This document shows positions 1-7,332 of a stretch of DNA of 13,053 nt, piece by piece. This DNA comes from Dehalococcoidia bacterium UBA5629 (GTDB lineage Bacteria; Chloroflexota; Dehalococcoidia; GIF9; UBA5629): assembly GCA_002421445.1 (NCBI GenBank), contig DIKB01000102.1:1-13053 (forward strand), in the 5' to 3' direction. The position numbers were made by a program, and so were the translations under genes. The notes beneath the pieces were generated by a model that searched no databases, had not been told where the DNA came from, and was given only the letters and a program-made list of their open reading frames with translations. The number at the start of each line of letters is the position of its first letter. The first letter of the stretch is position 1.

Positions 1-118
1 CGCTAATATCCACCCAGAGCAGCCCCTGTTGGGAATCGAACGCAGCTTTAATCTCGCTGGTTTCCGTAATGCGCTTGATATCTGAGTCTGGTAGGAAATA
101 ATATGCTGTTAACGGCAT
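1..118 (-). CDS. Probable CorA-like magnesium/divalent metal transporter, N-terminal fragment
   Basis: This is the first 39 codons of a minus-strand gene that continues beyond the left edge. The start is an ATG at 118-116 with a strong AGGAGG-type ribosome binding site just upstream (plus-strand complement at about 122-128). The visible protein begins MPLTAYYFLPDSD and ends with GLLWVDIS. A GLLWVDI-like stretch about 30-40 residues from the start is typical of the cytoplasmic N-terminal domain of CorA-family magnesium and cobalt transporters. The diagnostic C-terminal membrane segments and GMN motif are outside the window, so the family call rests on a short stretch. The gene is divergent from mfd. 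Confidence 0.45.
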   Translation of the reverse strand, partial: MPLTAYYFLPDSDIKRITETSEIKAAFDSQQGLLWVDIS

Positions 119-139
119 GGTTCCTCCTTTTCCCGCACG

Positions 140-176
140 ATGCGAGTCCGGATATAGTTTCCAATTGTACTCGCGT
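140..176 (-). promoter_or_regulatory. Inverted repeat in the leader of the CorA-like gene
   Basis: Arms at 140-147 and 169-176 (plus strand ATGCGAGT and ACTCGCGT) can pair over eight positions, one of them a G-T pair, around a 21-nt loop. The near arm lies about 20 bp upstream of the start codon at 118. It could be a leader hairpin or an operator. No clear promoter could be assigned to this gene, so its role is unknown. Confidence 0.25.
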
Positions 177-249
177 ATTGAAGTAGTACTTTATTGTTTT
201 CACTATTAGCCATGAACTATTTGTTTATATGCCAGATACGGTGAGGCTG

Positions 250-258
250 TGCTACAAT
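250..258 (+). promoter_or_regulatory. Extended -10 promoter for mfd
   Basis: TGCTACAAT at 250-258 is an extended -10 element (TGn followed by TACAAT, five of six matches to consensus). No good -35 box is visible at the normal distance, which is common for extended -10 promoters. Transcription would begin near 265, giving a leader of about 40 nt to the ATG at 307. A start codon at 229 would lie upstream of this promoter. Confidence 0.5.
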
Positions 259-306
259 CAATATAGCAATTTTGGGATTTTGAATTTAACGGGGCAGAAT
301 TATTTA

Positions 307-3300
307 ATGAATTTATCATCTCTTTTGCCGCTTCTCACACAGGAGTCATACTATCAAGAATTAATACATGAGGTCAATGATGGACGAACACTGCGAAAAA
401 CGCTGGTTATACCTGACGCAGCTAAACCCTTTGTCATTGCGATGCTTCATCATGATCTCAATTTGCCGGTTCTGGTGATTACGGCACATCCGGATGGCGC
501 GCGTAAATTGTATGAGGAGGTACAGCTATGGGATACTCATCCAGAATCCATTTTGTTTTTTCCGGAAGCCGGGTTTCTGCCTGAGAATTATATTGCACCC
601 GATACAATGGTATTGAGTGAGCGAATAAAGACTCTTTCCTCGCTTGTTCAATTACACAATCGGGCTGACGGTAGTGCGGAGCACTCATTTCTTATTGTGA
701 CACATGCATCGGCTGCAAGCGGGCATATGATCTCTCCGGAAGATTATTGCAAATCGAAAATGTCGTTGAGCGTTGGAATGACAGTTGATCTTGTGCAGCT
801 TATCTCTTACTGGCAAACAATCGGGTACACGGTTGAGGATATTGTTGAGGTTCCTGGAGCGATGAGCCGGAGAGGCGGAATCATTGATGTGTTTTCTCGA
901 AACCATGATACACCGATCCGATTGGAATTTTTCGGCAATCAAATTGAAAGTATACGTTTCTTTGATCCCAGGACTCAGCGTTCGGTTAAAACTGTGTCAT
1001 CTGTGGATGTCGTGCCATCAAGCGAGGACAATAGCTGGTCTCAACAAAGTACTATCTTCGATTATATCCCGAAAGATGCCGTGGTCATCATGGATGATGT
1101 AATTGATATTGAAGCTGTTGTTACCCAGGTAACCTCTCAATGGGAAGAGTTTGTCCAGACTGCGGATGAAGAGTCTATTGAGAAAGAACGACAACCTTTT
1201 TATCTCACAAGCGATTTGTTTTTACAACGCGTTCACCAATTTAGCAGGAATTTGGTGCTGGCACCCTGGGTTTCGGATAATGTAGATGATGTATCCACTT
1301 TGTCGTGGCCGTTTGTTTCCTTGAAGAACTACGGCGGTCGTTTTGATACTGTTATTACTGATCTCAAACGTATGATTGATGAAGACTGCAGAATAGTAAT
1401 TATTAGCCAACAACCTGATCGCTTGAATGAATTATTGCTGGAACATGATATTATCGCCAGTTTTGTTACCGCGATTGATCGCGTACCGCCAGAGCGATCC
1501 CTGGTTCTTGTGCGGGGATCGCTTGCTGAAGGCTGGTTCTTAAAAAATACAGTTGCGATATTTACCGACAGGGAAATCTTTGGCGTAGTCAAGCAGCAGC
1601 GGTTTTCCAGGAAGCGACCGATCAGACATCATAAATTCACTAATGAATTTGATGAAGGTGACTATGTTGTTCATGTCGATCATGGCATAGCGAGATTCGC
1701 AGGGATAATCAAGAGATTATCAAACGATAGTGAAAAAGAATACCTCGTACTGCAGTATGCTGATGATGACAGGTTGTTTGTACCTGTGGATCAAATTGAT
1801 CGTGTCAGCCGTTACATCGGTGCCAGCGATCAGCCTCCAGCATTGAGTCACTTCGGCACGCAAGAATGGGTGAAGACGAAGTTAAGGGTTAGAAAATCGG
1901 TTGTTGACATGGCCAGAACGTTGTTGAGCTTATATGCGACGCGGGAAGTGACAACGGGATTCGCCTTTTCCACGGATAGTTTATGGCAGCAGGAATTAGA
2001 GTTATCATTTCCGTATGCTGAGACTCCTGATCAATTGTCGGCTATCGATGCAGTGAAGCGAGACATGGAAAGGCCGAGGCCGATGGATCGTCTTGTTTGT
2101 GGCGACGTTGGCTATGGGAAGACGGAAGTAGCGCTTCGCGCTGCTTTTAAAGCGGTTATGGATAATAAACAGGTTGCGATTCTAATACCAACGACAATAC
2201 TGGCACAGCAACATTATAATACGTTTTCTGAGCGGCTAAAAGCGTTTCCCATGCGCGTAAAAATGCTGAGCCGTTTCTGTTCCAGTGCTGAGGAGCAGCA
2301 GGTCATTGAAGAATTATCCAGCGGACAGGTGGATATTTGTATAGGTACTCATCGTATGCTTCAAAAAGACATTAAATTCAAAAATCTTGGCTTGCTGATT
2401 GTGGATGAGGAGCAACGTTTTGGTGTTGGGCATAAAGAGCATCTTAAAAATTTGAGTCAGGGCATAGACGTGCTCACCCTCAGCGCGACGCCAATACCAC
2501 GAACGTTGCATATGTCGCTTGTGGGAATCAGGGATATGAGCACGATTGAGACGCCGCCGGAAGACAGGTTGCCGATTACCACATTCGTTGGACGTCATGA
2601 TGAACGAACAATCCGAGAGGCAATTTTAAGAGAGTTGGAGCGCAATGGTCAGATTTTTTATGTGCATAATCGAGTGTCTGATATTGATCTTGTGGCACAG
2701 AAATTAAAAACTCTCGTTCCTGAGGCACGTATTCTCTTTGCTCATGGACAGATGAATGAGGATGGGCTTGAGCGTGTCATGTCTGATTTTGCATCTCGCA
2801 AGGCTGATGTTCTGGTGACGACAACGATAATTGAATCGGGGCTTGACATGCCTAACGTCAATACGTTAATTGTGGACAGGGCTGATAGATTCGGATTGAC
2901 GCAACTATACCAGTTGCGGGGTCGTATCGGGCGGGGCAGTAACATGGCATACGCATATTTTCTTTTTAACAGGACGGATCAACTAAATGCGCTGGCGAGA
3001 AAACGACTGGCAACAATTGCGGAAGCAACGGAACTGGGAGCCGGTTTTGCTATTGCCATGCGCGATCTCGAAATTCGTGGTGCGGGTAATCTGTTAGGTG
3101 CTGAGCAAAGCGGGCATATTGCGGCGGTAGGTTACGATCTTTATTGCCATTTGCTGGCTGAAGCAATACGAGAGATAAAAGACGCTCAGCCTTCGCACAA
3201 GAAGATTGCTGTTGATAATGTATCTATGCCATCAATCGCATTGCCGTTGGATGCGTATATTCCTGAAAACTATATCTCTGCAGTCAATGCTCGTCTCTCA

Positions 3301-3666
3301 TTATATCAGCGGTTAGTGTTAGTCCGTACGATTCAAGACATTAGTGACATAGAGCGAGATCTCATCGATCGATTCGGGCAATTGCCGCAGGCAGTTCGGG
3401 ATTTGTTATATGTTGTTAGAGTGAGACATCTGGCGTCAAGGGCGAATGTTGAATCAGTCATTTATACCGATAACGAGATTATCATCTATTGCAAAACGGC
3501 GGTGGAGATCAAACAGTCGGCATTATTGGAACGCTACAAGAATAACGTGAGTGTCGGACATAAACAGGTGAGGATTAATACAGAAAAAGAGGACTGGAAG
3601 TCAGCACTTTTGCATGTCTTGGAGACTATGGGAGCGGGGATTGACGTTGTAGCCTATGGTTCTTGA
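307..3666 (+). CDS. mfd: Transcription-repair coupling factor Mfd
   Basis: Mfd is an ATP-driven DNA translocase that removes RNA polymerase stalled at DNA lesions and recruits UvrA for nucleotide excision repair. With the ATG at 307 it has 1,119 residues, close to the usual 1,100-1,200. Domains in order are: a UvrB-like N-terminal module with SRRGGIIDVFS (about 187-197); the RNA polymerase interaction domain with YVVHVDHG (453-460); a RecG-like helicase core with Walker A GDVGYGKT (599-606), DEEQ box (700-703), SATPIPR (726-732), the TTIIESGLDMPN block (about 838-849) and QLRGRIGRG (869-877); then the C-terminal TRCF domain. The reading frame opens upstream at 229, but an extended -10 promoter at 250-258 and typical Mfd N-termini favour 307. 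The ribosome binding site at 307 is weak (GGGG at 291-294). It is transcribed toward acpP, with only 11 bp between the two stop codons. Confidence 0.95.
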   Translation: MNLSSLLPLLTQESYYQELIHEVNDGRTLRKTLVIPDAAKPFVIAMLHHDLNLPVLVITAHPDGARKLYEEVQLWDTHPESILFFPEAGFLPENYIAPDTMVLSERIKTLSSLVQLHNRADGSAEHSFLIVTHASAASGHMISPEDYCKSKMSLSVGMTVDLVQLISYWQTIGYTVEDIVEVPGAMSRRGGIIDVFSRNHDTPIRLEFFGNQIESIRFFDPRTQRSVKTVSSVDVVPSSEDNSWSQQSTIFDYIPKDAVVIMDDVIDIEAVVTQVTSQWEEFVQTADEESIEKERQPFYLTSDLFLQRVHQFSRNLVLAPWVSDNVDDVSTLSWPFVSLKNYGGRFDTVITDLKRMIDEDCRIVIISQQPDRLNELLLEHDIIASFVTAIDRVPPERSLVLVRGSLAEGWFLKNTVAIFTDREIFGVVKQQRFSRKRPIRHHKFTNEFDEGDYVVHVDHGIARFAGIIKRLSNDSEKEYLVLQYADDDRLFVPVDQIDRVSRYIGASDQPPALSHFGTQEWVKTKLRVRKSVVDMARTLLSLYATREVTTGFAFSTDSLWQQELELSFPYAETPDQLSAIDAVKRDMERPRPMDRLVCGDVGYGKTEVALRAAFKAVMDNKQVAILIPTTILAQQHYNTFSERLKAFPMRVKMLSRFCSSAEEQQVIEELSSGQVDICIGTHRMLQKDIKFKNLGLLIVDEEQRFGVGHKEHLKNLSQGIDVLTLSATPIPRTLHMSLVGIRDMSTIETPPEDRLPITTFVGRHDERTIREAILRELERNGQIFYVHNRVSDIDLVAQKLKTLVPEARILFAHGQMNEDGLERVMSDFASRKADVLVTTTIIESGLDMPNVNTLIVDRADRFGLTQLYQLRGRIGRGSNMAYAYFLFNRTDQLNALARKRLATIAEATELGAGFAIAMRDLEIRGAGNLLGAEQSGHIAAVGYDLYCHLLAEAIREIKDAQPSHKKIAVDNVSMPSIALPLDAYIPENYISAVNARLSLYQRLVLVRTIQDISDIERDLIDRFGQLPQAVRDLLYVVRVRHLASRANVESVIYTDNEIIIYCKTAVEIKQSALLERYKNNVSVGHKQVRINTEKEDWKSALLHVLETMGAGIDVVAYGS

Positions 3667-3677
3667 GTGAACTGTGA

Positions 3678-3938
3678 TCAGTCTTCTGCAACTCTATCCG
3701 AGATAAAATCAACCAGGTCCTGCACGGTAAAGATATCGTTAGTAAATTCATCATCCGATATTTCCAGCGGCTGTTTAGCAGTGCTGAATTCTCTTTCGAC
3801 CTCCACCAGCATTTCAGCGAGGTCTGCTGAATCAGCATTGAAGTCGTAGGTGAAAGAAGCTGAGGGCACAACTGATTCTTCATCTACGCCTAGTTGTTCA
3901 ATAATTATTCTTTTGACTCGTTCGTATATGGTAGGCAC
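3678..3938 (-). CDS. acpP: Acyl carrier protein (first, divergent copy)
   Basis: This 86-residue protein carries growing acyl chains on a phosphopantetheine arm during type II fatty acid synthesis. Ser37, in the motif ADSAD (35-39), is the expected attachment site. The usual DSLD/DSLE motif has Leu after the serine and here has Ala. The helix II pattern (LAEMLVEVEREF) and the C-terminal ISDDE...FTVQDLVDFI are otherwise typical. The longer acidic second half resembles the acyl carrier proteins I associate with Chloroflexota. The start is a GTG at 3938; the N-terminus MPTIYERVKRIIIEQLG aligns well with the family, so no longer or shorter start is preferred, although the ribosome binding site is weak. 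It is the last gene of the acpS-fabK-fabD-nusB-acpP unit, 15 bp after nusB. A second, quite different acyl carrier protein lies at 6984-7232. Confidence 0.88.
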   Translation of the reverse strand: MPTIYERVKRIIIEQLGVDEESVVPSASFTYDFNADSADLAEMLVEVEREFSTAKQPLEISDDEFTNDIFTVQDLVDFISDRVAED

Positions 3939-3953
3939 TGATGTCTCGCTTGC

Positions 3954-4403
3954 TCACGGATGGTCGACTTGAGCTGTCGTTCCGGATCTTTCTTGATCCG
4001 TCATGTGTTTCGCTACCGATCCAAGTACCCCGTTAATGAATTTGGGTGAAGCGTCGCTGCTGAAATGCTTGGAAAGCTCAATGGCCTCGTTAATGGCTGC
4101 TTTGAAAGGCACTTCACTATCGAAGAGCATCTCGAATATTGCAATTCTCAGAATATTACGATCCACGGCAGAGATTTGTTTTACCGGAAATGCCGGTGCA
4201 AATTTGCTGATAGTCTCGTCAATCTTTTTTCTATTAGTTTCGACTCCGCTGGTAAGATGACGAACGAAATCAGCAATCTCATTCGGCAGGTTCTGTTCCG
4301 TTGCCATACGAGACAATATCTCAGTTGCATTATGCTCAGAGCAGTCAATCTCGTAAAGAACTTGCAGGGTGATAATTCTTGCTTTGTGTCTTAATCCATT
4401 CAT
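3954..4403 (-). CDS. nusB: Transcription antitermination factor NusB
   Basis: NusB binds the boxA RNA of rRNA operons together with NusE (ribosomal protein S10) and prevents premature termination by RNA polymerase. The protein has 149 residues, normal for the family. Recognisable blocks are the N-terminal RHKARIITLQVLYEID (about 5-20) and the conserved core VDRNILRIAIFEML, followed by KAAINEAIELSKHFS and KFINGVLG. The start is the only in-frame ATG near the beginning, with a moderate GGATGAGA upstream. It sits between fabD (34 bp upstream) and acpP (15 bp downstream), so it is very probably co-transcribed with fatty acid genes. This couples its supply to lipid synthesis; whether that matters is not shown by the sequence. 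Confidence 0.93.
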   Translation of the reverse strand: MNGLRHKARIITLQVLYEIDCSEHNATEILSRMATEQNLPNEIADFVRHLTSGVETNRKKIDETISKFAPAFPVKQISAVDRNILRIAIFEMLFDSEVPFKAAINEAIELSKHFSSDASPKFINGVLGSVAKHMTDQERSGTTAQVDHP

Positions 4404-4437
4404 GTGAAGGTCTCATCCGGCAAGTCCCGACGATGCA

Positions 4438-5382
4438 CTAACCCCTTCGCCAGTTTGTTATAGACTGAATGCTTTCTACGGAGTTAATATTGAATGTCTG
4501 GGCTCCCGGGCTGATGCGTTTTATTAAGCCTGTCAGAACATTACCAGGCCCCATTTCAAAGAATGTGGTCACGCCTCGTGAGATCATCGTCTCTACAGAT
4601 TGCTGCCATTTCACACAATGGACGATTTGACTGATGAGTTCTTCTTTTATGGCACTCGTTTCGGTTATCGATTGAGCCGTCACATTGGCTACTATCGGAA
4701 TCGATGCAGTGTTGAAATTGTACTCATTAATGGCATTTCTCAGGCCTTCCACGGCAGGTTCCATAAGGGAGGAATGGAATGCTCCGCTGACTTTAAGCGG
4801 AATCACGCGCCGTGCACCTTTCAGTTGAGCTAACCTTCGTGCCTGCTCCAGGTTTTCCTGTGGTCCGCTTACAACGATCTGGTTTGGAGAATTGATATTT
4901 GATATATCAACTTTTACTGCCAGACATATATTCTCAACTGTATTCAGATCAAGTCCAAGTATAGCTAACATGCCGCCGATTTTCCGTTTACCTGCTTCAT
5001 GCATTAACCTTCCACGCTCACGCACGAGGCGTACTGCGTCTGCCAGACTGAGCACACCTGAGACGACAAGGGCAGTGTATTCACCCAGGCTATGTCCTGC
5101 GGTAAACGTTGGAACGGGGATTTTGTTGCCTGAAGCTTCCTGGGCTGCTTTCAAACAGGCGATGCTGGTTGTCAGTACTGCCGGTTGTACATTCATTGTT
5201 TGGATCAATTCCTGTTCAGGACCTTCAAAACACAGACGAGATAGTGAAAATCCTAAAATCTTATCGATTTCATCATATACGGCTCTTGCCGCTGCATAGT
5301 GAACGTATAAATCCATTCCCATACCTACTGATTGGGATCCCTGTCCCGGAAATACATATGCAACCTTTATATCCTCAATCAT
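4438..5382 (-). CDS. fabD: Malonyl-CoA:ACP transacylase FabD
   Basis: FabD moves the malonyl group from malonyl-CoA to holo-ACP, supplying the extender unit for fatty acid elongation in the cytoplasm. The protein has 314 residues, the usual size. The N-terminal oxyanion-hole motif FPGQGSQSVGMG starts at residue 11. The nucleophile elbow GHSLGEY is at 96-102 with catalytic Ser98, and the catalytic His203 lies in SGAFHSS. The C-terminal GPGNVLTGL motif is also present. The ATG at 5382 has a strong ribosome binding site (AAGGAGG, complement at about 5388-5394). The gene follows fabK by 13 bp and precedes nusB by 34 bp. All key residues are in place. Confidence 0.95.
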   Translation of the reverse strand: MIEDIKVAYVFPGQGSQSVGMGMDLYVHYAAARAVYDEIDKILGFSLSRLCFEGPEQELIQTMNVQPAVLTTSIACLKAAQEASGNKIPVPTFTAGHSLGEYTALVVSGVLSLADAVRLVRERGRLMHEAGKRKIGGMLAILGLDLNTVENICLAVKVDISNINSPNQIVVSGPQENLEQARRLAQLKGARRVIPLKVSGAFHSSLMEPAVEGLRNAINEYNFNTASIPIVANVTAQSITETSAIKEELISQIVHCVKWQQSVETMISRGVTTFFEMGPGNVLTGLIKRISPGAQTFNINSVESIQSITNWRRG

Positions 5383-5395
5383 GAAATCCTCCTTA

Positions 5396-6346
5396 TTAGC
5401 GTTGTTTATGTTTGGTTAGCTTATCTATAAGGTGATCAGCTTCTGACATGATATCTTCAATGATCGTTTTAACGGGTTTTATATCTCTGATCAGTCCGGC
5501 TATCTGTCCGGCCATCAGCGAACCCTCTTCTATATTACCTTGTATTACTCCTAATGACAATCTCCCTCTGGCAAATGCTTCCAATTCAGGTACTGTCGCT
5601 CCGTTCTTTTCGAGTTCTACATACTGGCGTGTTAACTTATTTTCCAGACCACGTATGGGATGTCCCGTTGATTGTCCGGTAACAACAGTAGCCCGATCTT
5701 GCGCTTTGACGATCTGCTCCTTGAAATTTTGATGTGCGATACATTCTGTCGAGCAGATAAATCGAGTTCCAATTTGAATCCCGCATGCCCCGAGGGCAAG
5801 TGCTGCTACCAGACCTCTGCCATCTGCAATGCCTCCTGCAGCAATGACGGGCACTTTGACTGCATCAACTACCTGCGGTACTAATGCCATGGTTGTTGTC
5901 TCTCCGACATGTCCTCCTGATTCCATCCCCTCTGCAATGATCGCGTCTATTCCCAGCCGCTCTAATCGGCGTGCCAGAGCAACGCTGGATACAACCGGCA
6001 TGATCTTTATCCCTGCTTCTTTCAATCTGGCAATCGAGGTACCGGGGTTGCCAGCGCCAAATGTGACAACCGTTACCTTTTCTTCGATAATCATGTCCAG
6101 ATTGGTTTTCATGAATGGCGATGTCATCAGGATATTAACCCCGAAGGGCTTATCGGTGGATTGTTTGGTTAAGCGTATTTGCTCTCTAATCAAATCGGTA
6201 GGGGCGTCGCCGCTTCCGATTATGCCAAGTCCACCAGCATTTGATACGGCCGATACAAGTTCCGTAGTTCCAAGCCAGGCCATTCCTCCCTGTATAATGG
6301 GGTATTTGATATTTAACAACTCGCAAATGCTAAAATTACCCAGCAT
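5396..6346 (-). CDS. fabK: Enoyl-ACP reductase II FabK (FMN-dependent)
   Basis: FabK reduces the trans-2-enoyl-ACP intermediate, the last step of each fatty acid elongation cycle, using FMN and NAD(P)H. It is unrelated to FabI and is known for insensitivity to triclosan. With the ATG at 6346 it has 316 residues. It shows the TIM-barrel pattern of the nitronate monooxygenase/FabK family: PIIQGGMAW near the N-terminus, NAGGLGIIG, the GGHVGE motif with probable catalytic His146, AAGGIADGRG, GIQIGTRF, and the C-terminal EGSLMAGQIAGLI typical of FabK. The frame opens further upstream (to 6397). The 6346 start is preferred because GGTGG at 6353-6357 gives correct spacing and the N-terminus then matches the family. 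It overlaps the end of acpS by 11 nt. Nitronate monooxygenase is the main alternative, but the neighbours favour FabK. Confidence 0.9.
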   Translation of the reverse strand: MLGNFSICELLNIKYPIIQGGMAWLGTTELVSAVSNAGGLGIIGSGDAPTDLIREQIRLTKQSTDKPFGVNILMTSPFMKTNLDMIIEEKVTVVTFGAGNPGTSIARLKEAGIKIMPVVSSVALARRLERLGIDAIIAEGMESGGHVGETTTMALVPQVVDAVKVPVIAAGGIADGRGLVAALALGACGIQIGTRFICSTECIAHQNFKEQIVKAQDRATVVTGQSTGHPIRGLENKLTRQYVELEKNGATVPELEAFARGRLSLGVIQGNIEEGSLMAGQIAGLIRDIKPVKTIIEDIMSEADHLIDKLTKHKQR

Positions 6347-6701
6347 ATCCAACCACCGTTGCCACAGCATAGTCCTGGCAGTGCGAAAGGCTGACACTCA
6401 GTTCTCGAATGCCCATTGATTCTGCAATTTGTTTGGTTTGGCCATACAATTGAATGGTTGGCGCTCCACTATTTATAGACAGCACCTCAATTTCTCGCCA
6501 GTTTATAGGTAATCCGCTTTTTCCCAGCGCTTTCATCGTTGCTTCTTTAGCAGCGAATCTTGCTGCCAGGCTTGGTATCATATTCATATACTTCTCTGTC
6601 TCTCGTTCGGTATAAATACGTTTAAGGAAGTTTTGCTGCCATTGTCTGATTGCATTTTCTATTCTTTTGATCTCTATTATATCAATTCCGATTGCGATCA
6701 T
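6336..6701 (-). CDS. acpS: Holo-[acyl-carrier-protein] synthase AcpS
   Basis: AcpS transfers 4'-phosphopantetheine from CoA to the conserved serine of apo-ACP, making it active. The protein has 121 residues, as usual for the small trimeric family. The two metal-binding motifs are intact: GIDIIEIKRI with Asp7, and ARFAAKEATMKALG with Glu53 (RFAAKE at 48-53). The C-terminal SLSHCQDYAVA is also typical. The ATG at 6701 has an excellent ribosome binding site (AGGAGG, complement at about 6707-6712). It is the first gene of the unit acpS-fabK-fabD-nusB-acpP, and its last codons overlap the fabK start. Two candidate substrate proteins, both with Ser37, are encoded nearby. Confidence 0.95.
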   Translation of the reverse strand: MIAIGIDIIEIKRIENAIRQWQQNFLKRIYTERETEKYMNMIPSLAARFAAKEATMKALGKSGLPINWREIEVLSINSGAPTIQLYGQTKQIAESMGIRELSVSLSHCQDYAVATVVGYAG

Positions 6702-6757
6702 GAACAGCCTCCTAACATTATTACAACTTATTAATCCTGTTCAATATTCTGAATGAT

Positions 6758-6766
6758 AGTATATCA
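6758..6766 (-). promoter_or_regulatory. Extended -10 promoter for the acpS-fabK-fabD-nusB-acpP unit
   Basis: On the minus strand TGATATACT (extended -10, TATACT matching five of six consensus positions) lies about 57 bp upstream of acpS. The -35 region is weak (CGTCTT at 17-bp spacing). Transcription would start near 6751. The same nine bases occur as the candidate guaA -10 at 9375-9383. Confidence 0.45.
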
Positions 6767-6922
6767 GGTGGATACAATAAAAGACGATACGACGATCTGT
6801 GTTTGGTTTGATCGTATGGCATCGCTATTAACGAATCAAATCCTCGGATACTGGGATTCCCGTCAATTGCGAACCTTGATGTATTAATTGAAGTGATGTC
6901 GTCAATGCCATGGTTGTTGGAT

Positions 6923-6971
6923 AAAAAATGATTGGCCTTGAGGCTGCAGGATATTAATGCTCTGTAGCCAA
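6923..6971 (-). terminator. Possible Rho-independent terminator after acpP(2)
   Basis: Downstream of acpP(2), read on the minus strand, TTGGC (complement 6967-6971) can pair with GCCAA (complement 6932-6936), followed after three bases by six T residues (complement 6923-6928). A competing stem pairs 6942-6949 with 6962-6969 with one mismatch in the minus-strand RNA. The main stem is short with a long interior, so this is only a moderate candidate. The 282-bp gap at 6702-6983 that holds it contains no gene I can support. Confidence 0.4.
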
Positions 6972-6983
6972 CAATGGATACAA

Positions 6984-7232
6984 TCAGGCATTATTCAGTT
7001 TGAGTTTCGTCTCAATCAGATTGATGATATCTCCGACTGTTTGAATGCCTTCTAATTCCTCATCAGGCAGCGTAAGGCCGAAAGCTTCTTCCAGTGCCAA
7101 CGCAAGTTCGACCTTTCCGAGGGAATCTATCTCGAGATCGGTGCCGAGCACTGCCGTGGGAACTATTTTGCTCTCATCAATGCCCGGTTGTATTTTGCAG
7201 ATGGCGCCCTTTATTTTTTCAAAGGTATCCAT
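6984..7232 (-). CDS. acpP: Acyl carrier protein (second copy)
   Basis: This 82-residue acyl carrier protein has Ser37 in the canonical IDSLGKVEL context (35-43) as the phosphopantetheine site. The helix II/III region LALALEEAFGLTLPDEELEGIQTVGDIINLIE is family-typical. It is acidic through the middle and ends with a lysine- and asparagine-containing tail (KLKLNNA). The ATG at 7232 has a good ribosome binding site (GGAGAGG, complement at about 7238-7244). It lies 100 bp downstream of rpmF on the same strand, a neighbourhood (rpmF plus lipid genes) common in bacteria, though plsX, often between them, is absent. It differs over most of its length from the acyl carrier protein at 3678-3938. It may be the general fatty acid carrier or a specialised one; sequence alone does not decide. 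Confidence 0.9.
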   Translation of the reverse strand: MDTFEKIKGAICKIQPGIDESKIVPTAVLGTDLEIDSLGKVELALALEEAFGLTLPDEELEGIQTVGDIINLIETKLKLNNA

Positions 7233-7275
7233 AGTGCCTCTCCTTTTTTACTTAGCATAAAATATAGTTGTACAA

Positions 7276-7304
7276 ATTGCTATATGATCAGACTGAGTAG
7301 CAAT
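7276..7304 (-). other. Stem-loop between rpmF and acpP(2)
   Basis: ATTGCTA at 7276-7282 and TAGCAAT at 7298-7304 form a perfect 7-bp inverted repeat around a 15-nt loop. On the minus-strand transcript it lies between rpmF and acpP(2). There is no uninterrupted T run after it, so it is not a good terminator. It may be a processing or partial attenuation site. Confidence 0.3.
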
Positions 7305-7332
7305 GGTATTAAACTAAAGGTAAAATTCAGGG

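Noticed and set aside
4892..5299. Plus-strand open frame of 135 codons opposite fabD
   Set aside because: It is a shadow of the well-supported fabD gene, with no family motif and no ribosome binding site evidence.
5829..6419. Plus-strand open frame of 196 codons opposite fabK and acpS
   Set aside because: It is antisense to two genes with intact catalytic motifs and has low-complexity composition typical of a shadow frame.
6792..6815. Inverted repeat ACGATC/GATCGT in the gap upstream of acpS
   Set aside because: The stem is only 6 bp with a 12-nt loop and no T run, and it does not coincide with the promoter candidate.
6828..6911. Minus-strand reading frame of 27 codons (starting MALTTSLQLIHQG) in the gap before acpS
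   Set aside because: There is no ribosome binding site before the ATG and no recognisable family; a frame of this length is expected by chance.
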